Below are positions 1 to 6,061 of a stretch of DNA of 6,061 nucleotides, piece after piece. Every line of letters begins with the position of its first letter. The first letter of the stretch is position 1. The stretch is from Deltaproteobacteria bacterium. GTDB lineage: Bacteria; Myxococcota; B64-G9. Under the pieces are notes generated by a model, which had not been told where the DNA came from, made no database searches, and worked only from the letters and a program-made list of their open reading frames with translations. The position numbers were made by a program, and so were the translations under genes. The stretch is taken from assembly GCA_003647095.1 (NCBI GenBank), contig QMME01000261.1, forward strand, positions 1 through 6,061, written 5' to 3'.

Positions 1-118
1 CTGCTCCGCTTGGAGGTGAGGCCACACCATAGGCATTTTCCAGGCGCCGGTCAAGCAATGGCGCCGCTTCCCGCCCGGTCCCCATGTTCCGTTGACGAAT
101 CCCTGCCATCCGTGCCAT
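1..118 (-). CDS. Possible divergent partial CDS, HhH-GPD/endonuclease III-like N-terminus (tentative)
   Basis: A minus-strand frame is open from an ATG at 118-116 to the left edge of the window (39 codons), so any gene here would be cut off. The conceptual peptide starts MARMAGIRQRNMGTG and continues through PLLDRRLENAYG to the edge. The pattern LLDRRLExAYG followed by a Pro-rich stretch loosely recalls the N-terminus of endonuclease III-like HhH-GPD DNA glycosylases, but none of the diagnostic parts (helix-hairpin-helix, catalytic Lys/Asp, Fe-S cysteines) lies inside the window. The start is uncertain: other in-frame ATGs lie at 148, 109 and 85, and none has a strong ribosome binding site. 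The frame stays open upstream into the transporter start, which is easy by chance at this G+C content. It may be no gene at all. Confidence 0.22.
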   Translation of the reverse strand, partial: MARMAGIRQRNMGTGREAAPLLDRRLENAYGVASPPSGA

Positions 119-121
119 TAT
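92..121 (+). promoter_or_regulatory. Candidate sigma70-type promoter for the OPT transporter gene
   Basis: TTGACG at 92-97 matches the -35 consensus at five of six bases. CATTAT at 116-121 matches the -10 consensus at four of six, including the important second A and last T. The spacer is 18 bp. Transcription would start near position 128 and leave a leader of about 54 nt before the ATG at 182. The region is also less G+C-rich than the flanking genes. This is a consensus match by eye only. If the tentative divergent gene is real, the -35 box would lie inside its coding region. Confidence 0.4.
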
Positions 122-170
122 GCGCCCACTTTCAGGGAAGCAAAGCATTAGTCGGACCCGAACCGTTATC

Positions 171-178
171 GAGGTGAG
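171..178 (+). promoter_or_regulatory. Ribosome binding site of the OPT transporter gene
   Basis: GAGGTGAG contains a strong anti-16S match (GAGGTG) ending five bases before the ATG at 182-184. This fixes the start codon of the transporter, and no competing in-frame start lies upstream. Confidence 0.85.
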
Positions 179-181
179 ACC

Positions 182-2494
182 ATGAGCCAACCCGATCAGG
201 ACGCTTTCAAGCCCTACGTGGCAGCCAACCAGAGCCCCAAGGAGCTGACCTTCAAGGCCATCCTGCTGGGGGTGATCATGGCCGCGGTGCTGGGCGCGGC
301 CAATGCCTACCTGGGACTGAAGGCCGGCATGACGGTGGCGGCCACCTTCCCGGCGGCGGTCATCTCCATGGCCATCCTGCGCGCCTTCAAGGGCACCATC
401 CTCGAGGAGAACATCGCCCGGACCACCGGCGCCGTGGGCGAGGCCCTGGCCGCCGGGGCCATCTTCACCATTCCCGCCTTCATCATGACCGGGGTGTGGA
501 CCAAGTTCGATTACCTCACCGCCACCCTGTTGCTGCTGGTGGGCGGCGTGCTGGGGGTGTTGCTGGTGATCCTGCTGCGGCGTACCTTCATGGAGGATCG
601 CTCCCTGCCCTTCCCGGAAAGCCAGGCCTGCACCGAGATCGTCAAGGCCGGCCAGAAGGGATCCTCGGGGGCGGGCACGGTGTTCACCGCCATGGGCATC
701 GCCGCCCTGATCGAGTTCTTCAAGAACGCCAACGGTATCAGCATCGTCAAGGAGAACATCAAGGGCGTGTTCCAGATAGGCGACAAGGGCACCTTCCCCT
801 ACGTGACCCCCACCTCCTCGCCGGCCTTCCTGGGCGTGGGCTTCATCATCGGCCCGCGCCTGGCGGCCATCACCGCCGCCGGCGGCGTCTTCGGCTGGTT
901 GCTGCTCATGCCGGTGGCGCTGTTCGTGCGGGCGCTGTTCGATCCCGCCGCCTTCACGGCCATCAAGACCCTGATAGCCAAGGGCGATATCGCGGCGCTC
1001 TACAACGGCATCTCCGCCCCCCAGTGGCGGGCCGCCTACGGCGGTGCCGGGGTGGCCTTCGACGGTCTCAAGGCCTTCTACTCCTCCAACATCAAGATGA
1101 TCGCCATCGGGGCCATGATCGTGGGTGCGTTTTTCACCCTCTACAAGATGCGTAGCAACCTCATTACCGGCATCGGCCGCTCGCTGAAGGGCATCGGGGC
1201 CGGCGGGCCGGCGGAGATCCGTACCGAAAAGGATCTCTCCTTCAAGTGGGTCTTCGCGGCCATCGGGGTCATGCTGCTGGCCATGTTGGGGTTGTACATG
1301 TGGCTGTGCAACAACTTCGGGATCTCGCTGATCACCATGCTGGTCATGGCCGTGGCCGGGTTCCTCTTCGCCGCCGTGGCCGGCTACCTGGTCTCCATCA
1401 TCGGCTCGTCTTCCAATCCCATCTCCGGGCTGACCCTGTCGACGCTGCTCATCGCCGCCGGCCTGCTGTCGCTGCTGGGCATGGGCGGCACCAGCGGCAG
1501 CTCCGAGTGGTCGGCCGGGGTGCTGGCGGTGCTGGGAGTGGCCACGGTGATCTGCTGCGTGGCCGGCGTGGCCGGCGACATGATCCAGGACTGGAAGGTG
1601 GGACACAACCTGGGCGGCACCCCCTGGCGCATGGAGGTGGGCGGCCTCATCGGCGTGGTGGCCGCGGCCCTGGTGCTGGTGCTGCCCATCATGCTGCTGC
1701 ACGAGTACGGCGGTGGCATCGGCTCCGACGCCCTGCCCGCCCCCCAGGCCGGGCTCATGGCCACCATGGCCAACGGCATCATCTCCGGGCAGATGCCCTG
1801 GGAGCTGATCGTCATCGGCATGTTCTTCGCCCTGGCGCTGATCCTCATCCAGAGCCCCTCGCCCATGTTGATTGCCGTGGGCATGTACCTGCCCTTCGAA
1901 ACCACCCTGGCCATCTTCACCGGCGGGGTGATCAAGTGGATCGTCGATTCGGCCACCCGCAAGCGCGCCGGCGAAAGCAAGAAGAAAAAGGACCAGGTGG
2001 AAAACCGCGGCCTGCTGGTGGCCTCCGGGCTGGTGGCCGGGGAGGCGCTGGTGGGCATCATCATCGCCGGCATCGTGGCCCTGGGCATCAAGCTCACTCC
2101 CGACGAGAACTACGTCCAGCGGGTGGAGGCGGCCCGGGCGGTGGTGCAGCAGGTGGAGAAGGTCTCCGCCGACCCGGCCGCCCAGGCCCGGGCGGTGCTG
2201 GCCGACCAGGGCCTGGCCCGGCGACTGCTGGCCGCCGAACAGCTGGTGCCCGAGGAAATCGACGCCGTCCTGCCCACCCTCGACGAGAAGAAGGTCATGG
2301 GCAAGCTGGCGGCCGAACGCACCCTGGCCGAGATGAAACTGGTGGGCCGGGCCCCCGGCTGGTTCGGGCAGGCCTGGCTGGGATTCCTGGTCATCATCGG
2401 CCTGGGCCTGTACATGGTGCTGACCTCGCTCAAGGCCCTCAAGGAAGAGGAGGGCACCCCGCCCGCCCCGGACGACGGTCAACCGGGAGAGTAA
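182..2494 (+). CDS. OPT-family oligopeptide transporter (bacterial OPT/YSL-like)
   Basis: This 770-residue inner-membrane protein belongs to the oligopeptide transporter (OPT) superfamily, whose members import small peptides or peptide- and siderophore-like metal chelates, probably driven by protons. Visible family hallmarks are the N-terminal KELTFKAILLGVIM segment followed by AYLGLKAGMT (about 20-51), the PAAVISMAILR helix (58-67), ILEENIARTTGAVGEALAAG (73-92), SLPFPESQACTEIVKAG (141-157), NPISGLT (412-418), GDMIQDWKVGHNLGGTPWRMEV (465-486) and the PSPMLIAVGMYLPFETTLAIF stretch (559-579). Many hydrophobic segments separate them. Bacterial relatives are usually nearer 600-700 residues. Most of the excess is a charged helical stretch at about 638-727, before the last membrane segment (730-748). 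The C-terminal tail is acidic and Pro-rich. The ATG is supported by the GAGGTG site. The substrate cannot be read from sequence, and no peptidase or siderophore gene adjoins on the same strand. Confidence 0.93.
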   Translation: MSQPDQDAFKPYVAANQSPKELTFKAILLGVIMAAVLGAANAYLGLKAGMTVAATFPAAVISMAILRAFKGTILEENIARTTGAVGEALAAGAIFTIPAFIMTGVWTKFDYLTATLLLLVGGVLGVLLVILLRRTFMEDRSLPFPESQACTEIVKAGQKGSSGAGTVFTAMGIAALIEFFKNANGISIVKENIKGVFQIGDKGTFPYVTPTSSPAFLGVGFIIGPRLAAITAAGGVFGWLLLMPVALFVRALFDPAAFTAIKTLIAKGDIAALYNGISAPQWRAAYGGAGVAFDGLKAFYSSNIKMIAIGAMIVGAFFTLYKMRSNLITGIGRSLKGIGAGGPAEIRTEKDLSFKWVFAAIGVMLLAMLGLYMWLCNNFGISLITMLVMAVAGFLFAAVAGYLVSIIGSSSNPISGLTLSTLLIAAGLLSLLGMGGTSGSSEWSAGVLAVLGVATVICCVAGVAGDMIQDWKVGHNLGGTPWRMEVGGLIGVVAAALVLVLPIMLLHEYGGGIGSDALPAPQAGLMATMANGIISGQMPWELIVIGMFFALALILIQSPSPMLIAVGMYLPFETTLAIFTGGVIKWIVDSATRKRAGESKKKKDQVENRGLLVASGLVAGEALVGIIIAGIVALGIKLTPDENYVQRVEAARAVVQQVEKVSADPAAQARAVLADQGLARRLLAAEQLVPEEIDAVLPTLDEKKVMGKLAAERTLAEMKLVGRAPGWFGQAWLGFLVIIGLGLYMVLTSLKALKEEEGTPPAPDDGQPGE
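2093..2362 (+). other. Extra soluble helical domain inside the OPT transporter
   Basis: Residues about 638-727 of the transporter lie between a hydrophobic segment (about 609-636) and the final membrane helix (730-748). They are polar, rich in Ala, Glu, Arg, Leu and Val, and read as amphipathic helices (for example YVQRVEAARAVVQQVEKV and EKKVMGKLAAERTLAEMKL). It is much longer than the short loop I expect at this place in bacterial OPT proteins. No known domain is recognised. It may be a regulatory or partner-binding loop. Confidence 0.6.
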
Positions 2495-2501
2495 AGCGAA
2501 C

Positions 2502-4430
2502 TCAGGGACGAGGCAGGATCTCGCGCAGGTAATCGAGGTTTTCCGAGGTCCAGGTGGCCGGGCCCTGGCCGTCGAGTTCGGCCCGCTCGGCAAAGGGCCG
2601 GTAGCGCCCGGCGTCCATGATCTGGTTGGGTCCGGGCTCGATGTTGTGGAACACCTCCGCCGGCCCCCAGCCGTAGGCCAGCCCCATGGTGTGACCCCAC
2701 TCGTGGGTGACCGTGGTGCCGATCATGCTGCCCAGGGCATGGATGGCCCGCTCGATGGCCTGGGCCCGGGGCCCGCCCGGGTACTCGCCGGCCTGTACCG
2801 GCCGGCCGCCGCGCTCGGGCATGAACTGTTCGAACACCTCGTCGAAGAGCGGGTCGGCTATGGGCATGGGGTTTTCCGCCTTGGGGCTGAAGCCCATGAA
2901 CGACGACAGGAACACCCCCCCGTAGGCCAGGTGGCCCTGCTCGGCCGATTCGGCGTTCCAGCCACCGACCACGTCGTCGAAGTAGATGTTGCCCATGTCC
3001 TTGGCCCCCTGCTCGGTCATGGTGGCGTCCAGGCCCAGCAGGTCGCGGCCGTTGGGATCGTCGCCGCCGATCTCCACCACCCCGTACTCGACGAAATCGA
3101 CCGGGCGCGTCTCCTGGAAGACCACGTTGATGCCCTGCTCCCAGTAGTCGCGCCGCACCACCTCCATGATGCGGGCGTGGATCTGCTGCTCGACGTTGCG
3201 CAGTCCGAAACGCCGCAGGGCATCGGTGAAACCGGGCAGGTACTTGAGATAGACCACTTGCTTTTGCGGCTGCACGGTGAACTGCAGCTCGCCGGGATAG
3301 GCAATCCCCGGCAGGCTCTGCGCTCCCCAGTAGACCACCGGCGTGGCCGTGCCGGCCAACAGCCCGGGCCGGGCCCCCAGGCCGGTCACTCCTCCCTGGC
3401 CGTCCGGGGCCACCCGCAGCACGTACTCCATGGTGTCCCCGGAAACCACCGTGGGTACCAGCAACAGGGCGTTGTCTCCGCTCAGGTCGACCACCGTCCC
3501 GCCCGTCTCCGTGAAGGTTCCCTCGATGGACACCACCGTGGTGGCCGTGCCGGAGACGAATCCCCGCCCCGTCATCACCACCCGCTGGCCCCGCGAGGCG
3601 GCCAGTGGCTCCAGGCGGTCCAGGAAGGTGGGGCCCAGCTCCAGCGAGTCCACCACCAGGCTGTTGCCCACCACTTCGGTTCCCGCGGGCAGGACGTTCA
3701 CCACCGTCAGGCTGCCGGCAAACACCCCCGGCTCGATGCCCAGGCACTCGGCCGGCAGAGAACCGGCCAGCAGGGTGCGGCCGGGATCCGCCGGCGCCAG
3801 GGAAAAGGCGCTCTGCCAGGGACGGGACGATTGCGACGCCGGCGTGAAGGTGCCGGCCAGGCGCAGCTCGGTTACACCCTCCCCGCCGGGGAGGCCGTCT
3901 TCATCACGCCGGCCCAGTAAAAAGCCGCTGCCGTAGGCCTCCACCTGGCTGCCCAGGTAGACCGGCCCCGCCGACAGCAAGGGAGTGAAGCTCTTCAGCT
4001 CCGGCGTCAGGCTCTCCACCAGTTGCCAGTCGACGTCCAGACCGGCCCGCTGCCGGTCTCCCGAGGAATACTCCGCCTCCACCTCCAGCCGGCCGGTGAA
4101 TCGCCCCGGCCCGCCCAGCAGGTCGAATGATGTCCGGTCAATCACCACCTCCAGCAACTCGGAGTCGAGTCGCTCGGGAACGAACAGCTTGGAGGTGTTG
4201 CCGCTGACCACCTCCACCAGCAGGGTGCCTTCATCCGCGGCCACGAAGCCCCGGCCGTTGACCTGCAGCCGGGTGCCGGGCAGCAGGGTGGCGGGCTGTA
4301 CGCTGTCCACCACCAGCTCCGGCAGGCTGCCGTCGGGCAGGTGAGAAGAGGTGGTGGTGCAGGCGGCCGGCCCCGTCGCCAGGACGGTTACCCAGGTCAG
4401 CTGCACCAGCTTTTTGAGCAGTGGATTCAC
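2502..4430 (-). CDS. Predicted lipoprotein: three IPT/TIG repeats plus metzincin-like metallopeptidase domain
   Basis: The protein has 642 residues. The N-terminus (MNPLLKKL, then a hydrophobic stretch to about residue 23) ends in PAAC with Cys24, a lipoprotein-type signal with a slightly unusual Pro at -3. The residue after Cys24 is Thr, not Asp, so by the E. coli rule an outer-membrane location is likely. Three IPT/TIG-like beta-sandwich repeats span about 37-369. The C-terminal part (about 380-642) looks like a zinc metallopeptidase: active-site helix with HEWGH (576-580), Gly583, and a Met-turn-like IMDAG (604-608). The metzincin third ligand (position 586) is Tyr, and His596 may replace it. 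Glu577 would be the general base. Substrate and activity are unknown. The GTG start overlaps the stop of the upstream PPC-repeat gene (GTGA), which argues for an operon and translational coupling. The signal peptide right after the GTG supports this start. Only two cysteines are present (24 and 229). Confidence 0.8.
   Translation of the reverse strand: MNPLLKKLVQLTWVTVLATGPAACTTTSSHLPDGSLPELVVDSVQPATLLPGTRLQVNGRGFVAADEGTLLVEVVSGNTSKLFVPERLDSELLEVVIDRTSFDLLGGPGRFTGRLEVEAEYSSGDRQRAGLDVDWQLVESLTPELKSFTPLLSAGPVYLGSQVEAYGSGFLLGRRDEDGLPGGEGVTELRLAGTFTPASQSSRPWQSAFSLAPADPGRTLLAGSLPAECLGIEPGVFAGSLTVVNVLPAGTEVVGNSLVVDSLELGPTFLDRLEPLAASRGQRVVMTGRGFVSGTATTVVSIEGTFTETGGTVVDLSGDNALLLVPTVVSGDTMEYVLRVAPDGQGGVTGLGARPGLLAGTATPVVYWGAQSLPGIAYPGELQFTVQPQKQVVYLKYLPGFTDALRRFGLRNVEQQIHARIMEVVRRDYWEQGINVVFQETRPVDFVEYGVVEIGGDDPNGRDLLGLDATMTEQGAKDMGNIYFDDVVGGWNAESAEQGHLAYGGVFLSSFMGFSPKAENPMPIADPLFDEVFEQFMPERGGRPVQAGEYPGGPRAQAIERAIHALGSMIGTTVTHEWGHTMGLAYGWGPAEVFHNIEPGPNQIMDAGRYRPFAERAELDGQGPATWTSENLDYLREILPRP
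2616..2705 (-). other. Atypical zinc-peptidase signature (HEWGH ... His ... Met)
   Basis: These bases encode residues 576-605 of the lipoprotein. His576, Glu577, His580 and Gly583 fit HExxHxxG. The position that carries His or Asp in classical metzincins (586) is Tyr. His596 and Met605 follow; the nine-residue distance from His596 to the Met is close to that between the third His and the Met-turn in matrixins. The reading that a ten-residue insertion displaces the third ligand is an inference. Confidence 0.6.
3324..4322 (-). repeat. Three tandem IPT/TIG-like repeats in the lipoprotein
   Basis: The core pattern of IPT/TIG folds, a hydrophobic-Gly turn leading into xGxGF, appears three times: PGTRLQVNGRGFV (51-63), LGSQVEAYGSGFL (159-171) and RGQRVVMTGRGFV (280-292). 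Each follows a short strand ending in a Pro-containing segment (SVQPATLL, SFTPLLSA, RLEPLAAS). The repeats are about 105-120 residues apart and diverged in sequence, with a Gly/Asp-rich loop inserted in the second. Such domains usually serve as spacers or binding modules in surface proteins. Confidence 0.7.
4427..4430 (-). promoter_or_regulatory. GTGA start/stop overlap (translational coupling)
   Basis: Read on the minus strand, the GTG start of the TIG-peptidase lipoprotein (4430-4428) overlaps the TGA stop (4429-4427) of the PPC-repeat gene. No strong Shine-Dalgarno sequence precedes the GTG. Reinitiation by ribosomes that finish the upstream gene is therefore the likely way it is translated. 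Confidence 0.75.
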
Positions 4431-6061
4431 TGTACGTCCACGTGCAGGGAATAGCTGTTGCTGGCTCCCTCGTAGCCGTATACGCGGATGTAGTAGAAAT
4501 CGTCCCGGGTGATGTCGTACTCGATGTGCTCGTTGTCATCGCTGCTCAGCGCCGTGGCCAGCTGGTGCTCGGCCAGTGTATCCAGGGTGACGTTGGAATC
4601 GTAAAAACGCATGTCCAGGTCGCCGTCGGCGTGCTGGAAGGTGATGTCGATGACCGCGTGCTCCCCCTGGAAGAATGTCACCCAGAACCAGTCCTCGTTG
4701 TCCGGGCAGATGGCCAGGCCGTCGAGTTGCTGTCCCGCCCCCACCTCGGTGGCCGTGCCGGGATCGTCGTTGCCTTCCCGGCCGTCGTCGCTGCACTGGC
4801 TGGCCGGGGTGATGGTGATCATCATGCTGTAGCTGTTTTTCGCCTGCTGGTAGGGATAGACGATGAGGTAGTAATCAGCCGTGGCGGGAGCAGCCTCCAG
4901 CACCGCCAGCTCGTCGTCGGTTTCGGTCACCGCACAGGCCAGGGCATTGTCGCAGCTGATGCTCGAGGCGTTGAAGGCCGTCTGGGCATCGACGATCCAC
5001 AGGTCGAGATCGCCGTCGGCCTGGACGAAGTCCAGTTCCACGTCCAGCCGGTCGCCTTCCTGCAGGCTCACCCGGTACCAGTCCGCCTCGCCACAGCTGG
5101 TCAGGCCGGTGTAGGCGTCCTCGCTCACCGGCTTGGCATCGGCGGGAACGTCGTTGGGCTCGAAGGTATCCTCCTGGCAGGCCACGAACTCGTCCACCAC
5201 CGCCAGCAGGTCGTAGCGGTTCTCCACCTGGCCGTTTTCACCCTGTACCCGCAGCAGCACCGTGGTGGGGGCCGCGAACACCTCGGAGGTGACGATGATG
5301 TCGTCACCGTCGGGTTGGCCGGCGGCCAGCAGGGTGGTGCCGCTGTCGTCGAACAGGTCCATCTGCAGGCGGCCGTTGGCGGGCACGTAGGAGAGCAGCG
5401 CCCCCGCCCAGTACTGGGCGGCGGGAACCTCCAGGCGGAACCAGTCGCTGTCGCCGGGGCAGATTTTCAATCCCTCCATCATCGACTGGCCCTGGGAGTC
5501 GAAGGAGACCTTGCTGGCCTGCCCGGGGACATCGTTGCCCTCGCCGCCCTCCAGGAAGTCGTTTTCACACTGGTTGCTGCCGGCCGGGTAGGCGGTGAAG
5601 CTGTAGCGGCCGTCCTCGGGCAGGCAGGCCCGCAGGTCGCATTCGCTGCCGGCGGCATCGTCGTCGTCGACGGCACAAAGGTAGTAGAGCACTTCCGCGG
5701 TCTGCTCCCCGGTCAGCCCGGGATTGGGAATGGAGCCGGTGTAGAGATCGCCACCGGCCGGGGTGAGCGTCTGCTTGCTGAAGGACTCGTCGCCGCCGCC
5801 CTTGATCATCCAGTACAGGGCCACCGCCTTGATGGTGGACTCGGCATCGCTGGCGCTGACCTCCACCGGGTAATCAGCGGAGCCGCGCTGGTCGCCCAGG
5901 GGCTGGTGTTCGAGTTGGGGAGGTGTGCCCTGGCACTTCTTCTGCCCGCCCTTGAGCAGGATGGTGATGTTCTGGAACACCTCGGCGTTTTCGTGGTCGG
6001 AGGCGCCCACGCGCAGGCTCCACACCGGGCGTTCGGCGATCTGCTGGGCCGAGGGCGTCCA
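4427..6061 (-). CDS. Exported-type protein with Ig-like domain and three PPC repeats (partial, start beyond right edge)
   Basis: The frame is open to the right edge (544 codons plus stop are visible). A GTG at 6025 is possible, but the 12 codons upstream are also open (WTPSAQQIAERP) and read straight into the domain, so the true start and any signal peptide lie outside the window. Counting from 6025, residues about 35-147 form an Ig/FN3-like domain (PVEVSASDAES, then VLYYLCAVDDDD), often seen in secreted proteins of this type. Three PPC (bacterial pre-peptidase C-terminal) repeats follow at about 153-283, 283-409 and 411-532. Each begins with a GND/EPND element and continues into a Cys-x3/4-Asp-Trp strand. 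The paired cysteines suggest disulfides and thus export. No catalytic motif is visible. PPC modules usually accompany secreted peptidases, and the coupled downstream gene encodes a peptidase-like lipoprotein, so a shared surface role is plausible. Confidence 0.8.
   Translation of the reverse strand, partial: WTPSAQQIAERPVWSLRVGASDHENAEVFQNITILLKGGQKKCQGTPPQLEHQPLGDQRGSADYPVEVSASDAESTIKAVALYWMIKGGGDESFSKQTLTPAGGDLYTGSIPNPGLTGEQTAEVLYYLCAVDDDDAAGSECDLRACLPEDGRYSFTAYPAGSNQCENDFLEGGEGNDVPGQASKVSFDSQGQSMMEGLKICPGDSDWFRLEVPAAQYWAGALLSYVPANGRLQMDLFDDSGTTLLAAGQPDGDDIIVTSEVFAAPTTVLLRVQGENGQVENRYDLLAVVDEFVACQEDTFEPNDVPADAKPVSEDAYTGLTSCGEADWYRVSLQEGDRLDVELDFVQADGDLDLWIVDAQTAFNASSISCDNALACAVTETDDELAVLEAAPATADYYLIVYPYQQAKNSYSMMITITPASQCSDDGREGNDDPGTATEVGAGQQLDGLAICPDNEDWFWVTFFQGEHAVIDITFQHADGDLDMRFYDSNVTLDTLAEHQLATALSSDDNEHIEYDITRDDFYYIRVYGYEGASNSYSLHVDVQ
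4430..5569 (-). repeat. Three tandem PPC domain repeats
   Basis: Repeat 1 is encoded at about 5569-5177, repeat 2 at 5179-4799 and repeat 3 at 4795-4430. Shared marks are [EP]xND near the start (GEGNDVP, FEPNDVP, REGNDDP), a Cys then Asp-Trp strand (CPGDSDWF, CGEADWY, CPDNEDWF), a central acidic turn (NGRLQMDL, DGDLDLWI, DGDLDMRF) and a final Tyr-rich strand (ENRYDLLAVV, KNSYSMMI, SNSYSLHV). Repeats 2 and 3 are the most alike; repeat 1 is longer before its Cys and has lost the DGDLD turn. Confidence 0.8.

Noticed and set aside
1..177. Plus-strand frame open from the left edge to a TGA at 175-177, as a possible upstream gene end
   Set aside because: The 58-codon peptide has no protein-like pattern, and the region contains the candidate promoter and leader of the transporter.
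1384..2097. Minus-strand open frame (237 codons) antisense to the transporter
   Set aside because: Met/Ser/Pro/Thr-rich product mirrors the hydrophobic codons on the other strand; no family features.
1246..2532. Long plus-strand open frame (428 codons) inside the transporter gene
   Set aside because: It lies in another frame of the transporter and its product is dominated by Gly, Arg, His and Pro, typical of a shadow frame in high-GC DNA. The transporter frame has clear family motifs.
2479..3747. Long minus-strand open frame (422 codons) overlapping the lipoprotein gene
   Set aside because: Arg/Gly/His/Pro-rich shadow of the lipoprotein frame, which carries a signal peptide, repeats and a peptidase motif.
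2646..3920. Long plus-strand open frame (424 codons) antisense to the lipoprotein gene
   Set aside because: Low-complexity His/Gly/Arg-rich composition, no motif, and fully antisense to a well-supported gene.
6023..6025. GTG as the start codon of the PPC-repeat gene
   Set aside because: The frame is open upstream to the window edge and no Shine-Dalgarno sequence or signal peptide follows the GTG, so the gene is treated as continuing beyond the edge.

Overview
The window is G+C-rich (roughly two thirds G+C by eye) and codes over nearly its whole length. It suggests a Gram-negative bacterium with a high-GC genome and many secreted multidomain proteins. A lipoprotein carrying IPT/TIG repeats next to a PPC-repeat protein is common in Myxococcota and related former Deltaproteobacteria. 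That taxonomic guess is an inference, because no rRNA or marker gene is present.

Layout: positions 1-181 are a leader with a possible divergent partial gene (minus strand, running off the left edge) and a candidate sigma70-type promoter plus a clear Shine-Dalgarno sequence for the next gene. Positions 182-2494 (+) encode a 770-residue OPT-family oligopeptide/metal-chelate transporter with an unusual helical, charged insertion of about 90 residues before its last membrane segment. Seven bases after its stop codon lies the stop codon of a convergent minus-strand operon. The operon's second gene (2502-4430) encodes a 642-residue predicted lipoprotein: three IPT/TIG-like beta-sandwich repeats followed by a metzincin-like zinc-peptidase domain. 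Its first visible gene (4427 to beyond the right edge) encodes an exported-type protein with an Ig-like domain and three PPC (bacterial pre-peptidase C-terminal) repeats.

The two minus-strand genes overlap by 4 bp (GTGA) and are probably translationally coupled, so their products are likely made together and may act together at the cell surface. PPC domains are usually found in cis on secreted peptidases. Here three of them sit on a separate protein just upstream of a TIG-peptidase lipoprotein, which is the most system-like aspect of the window. The peptidase signature itself is atypical: HEWGH is followed by Gly and then Tyr where the third metzincin ligand should be, with a candidate replacement His ten residues further on and a Met-turn-like Met after that. 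No RNA genes, mobile elements, CRISPR arrays or intrinsic terminators were seen.
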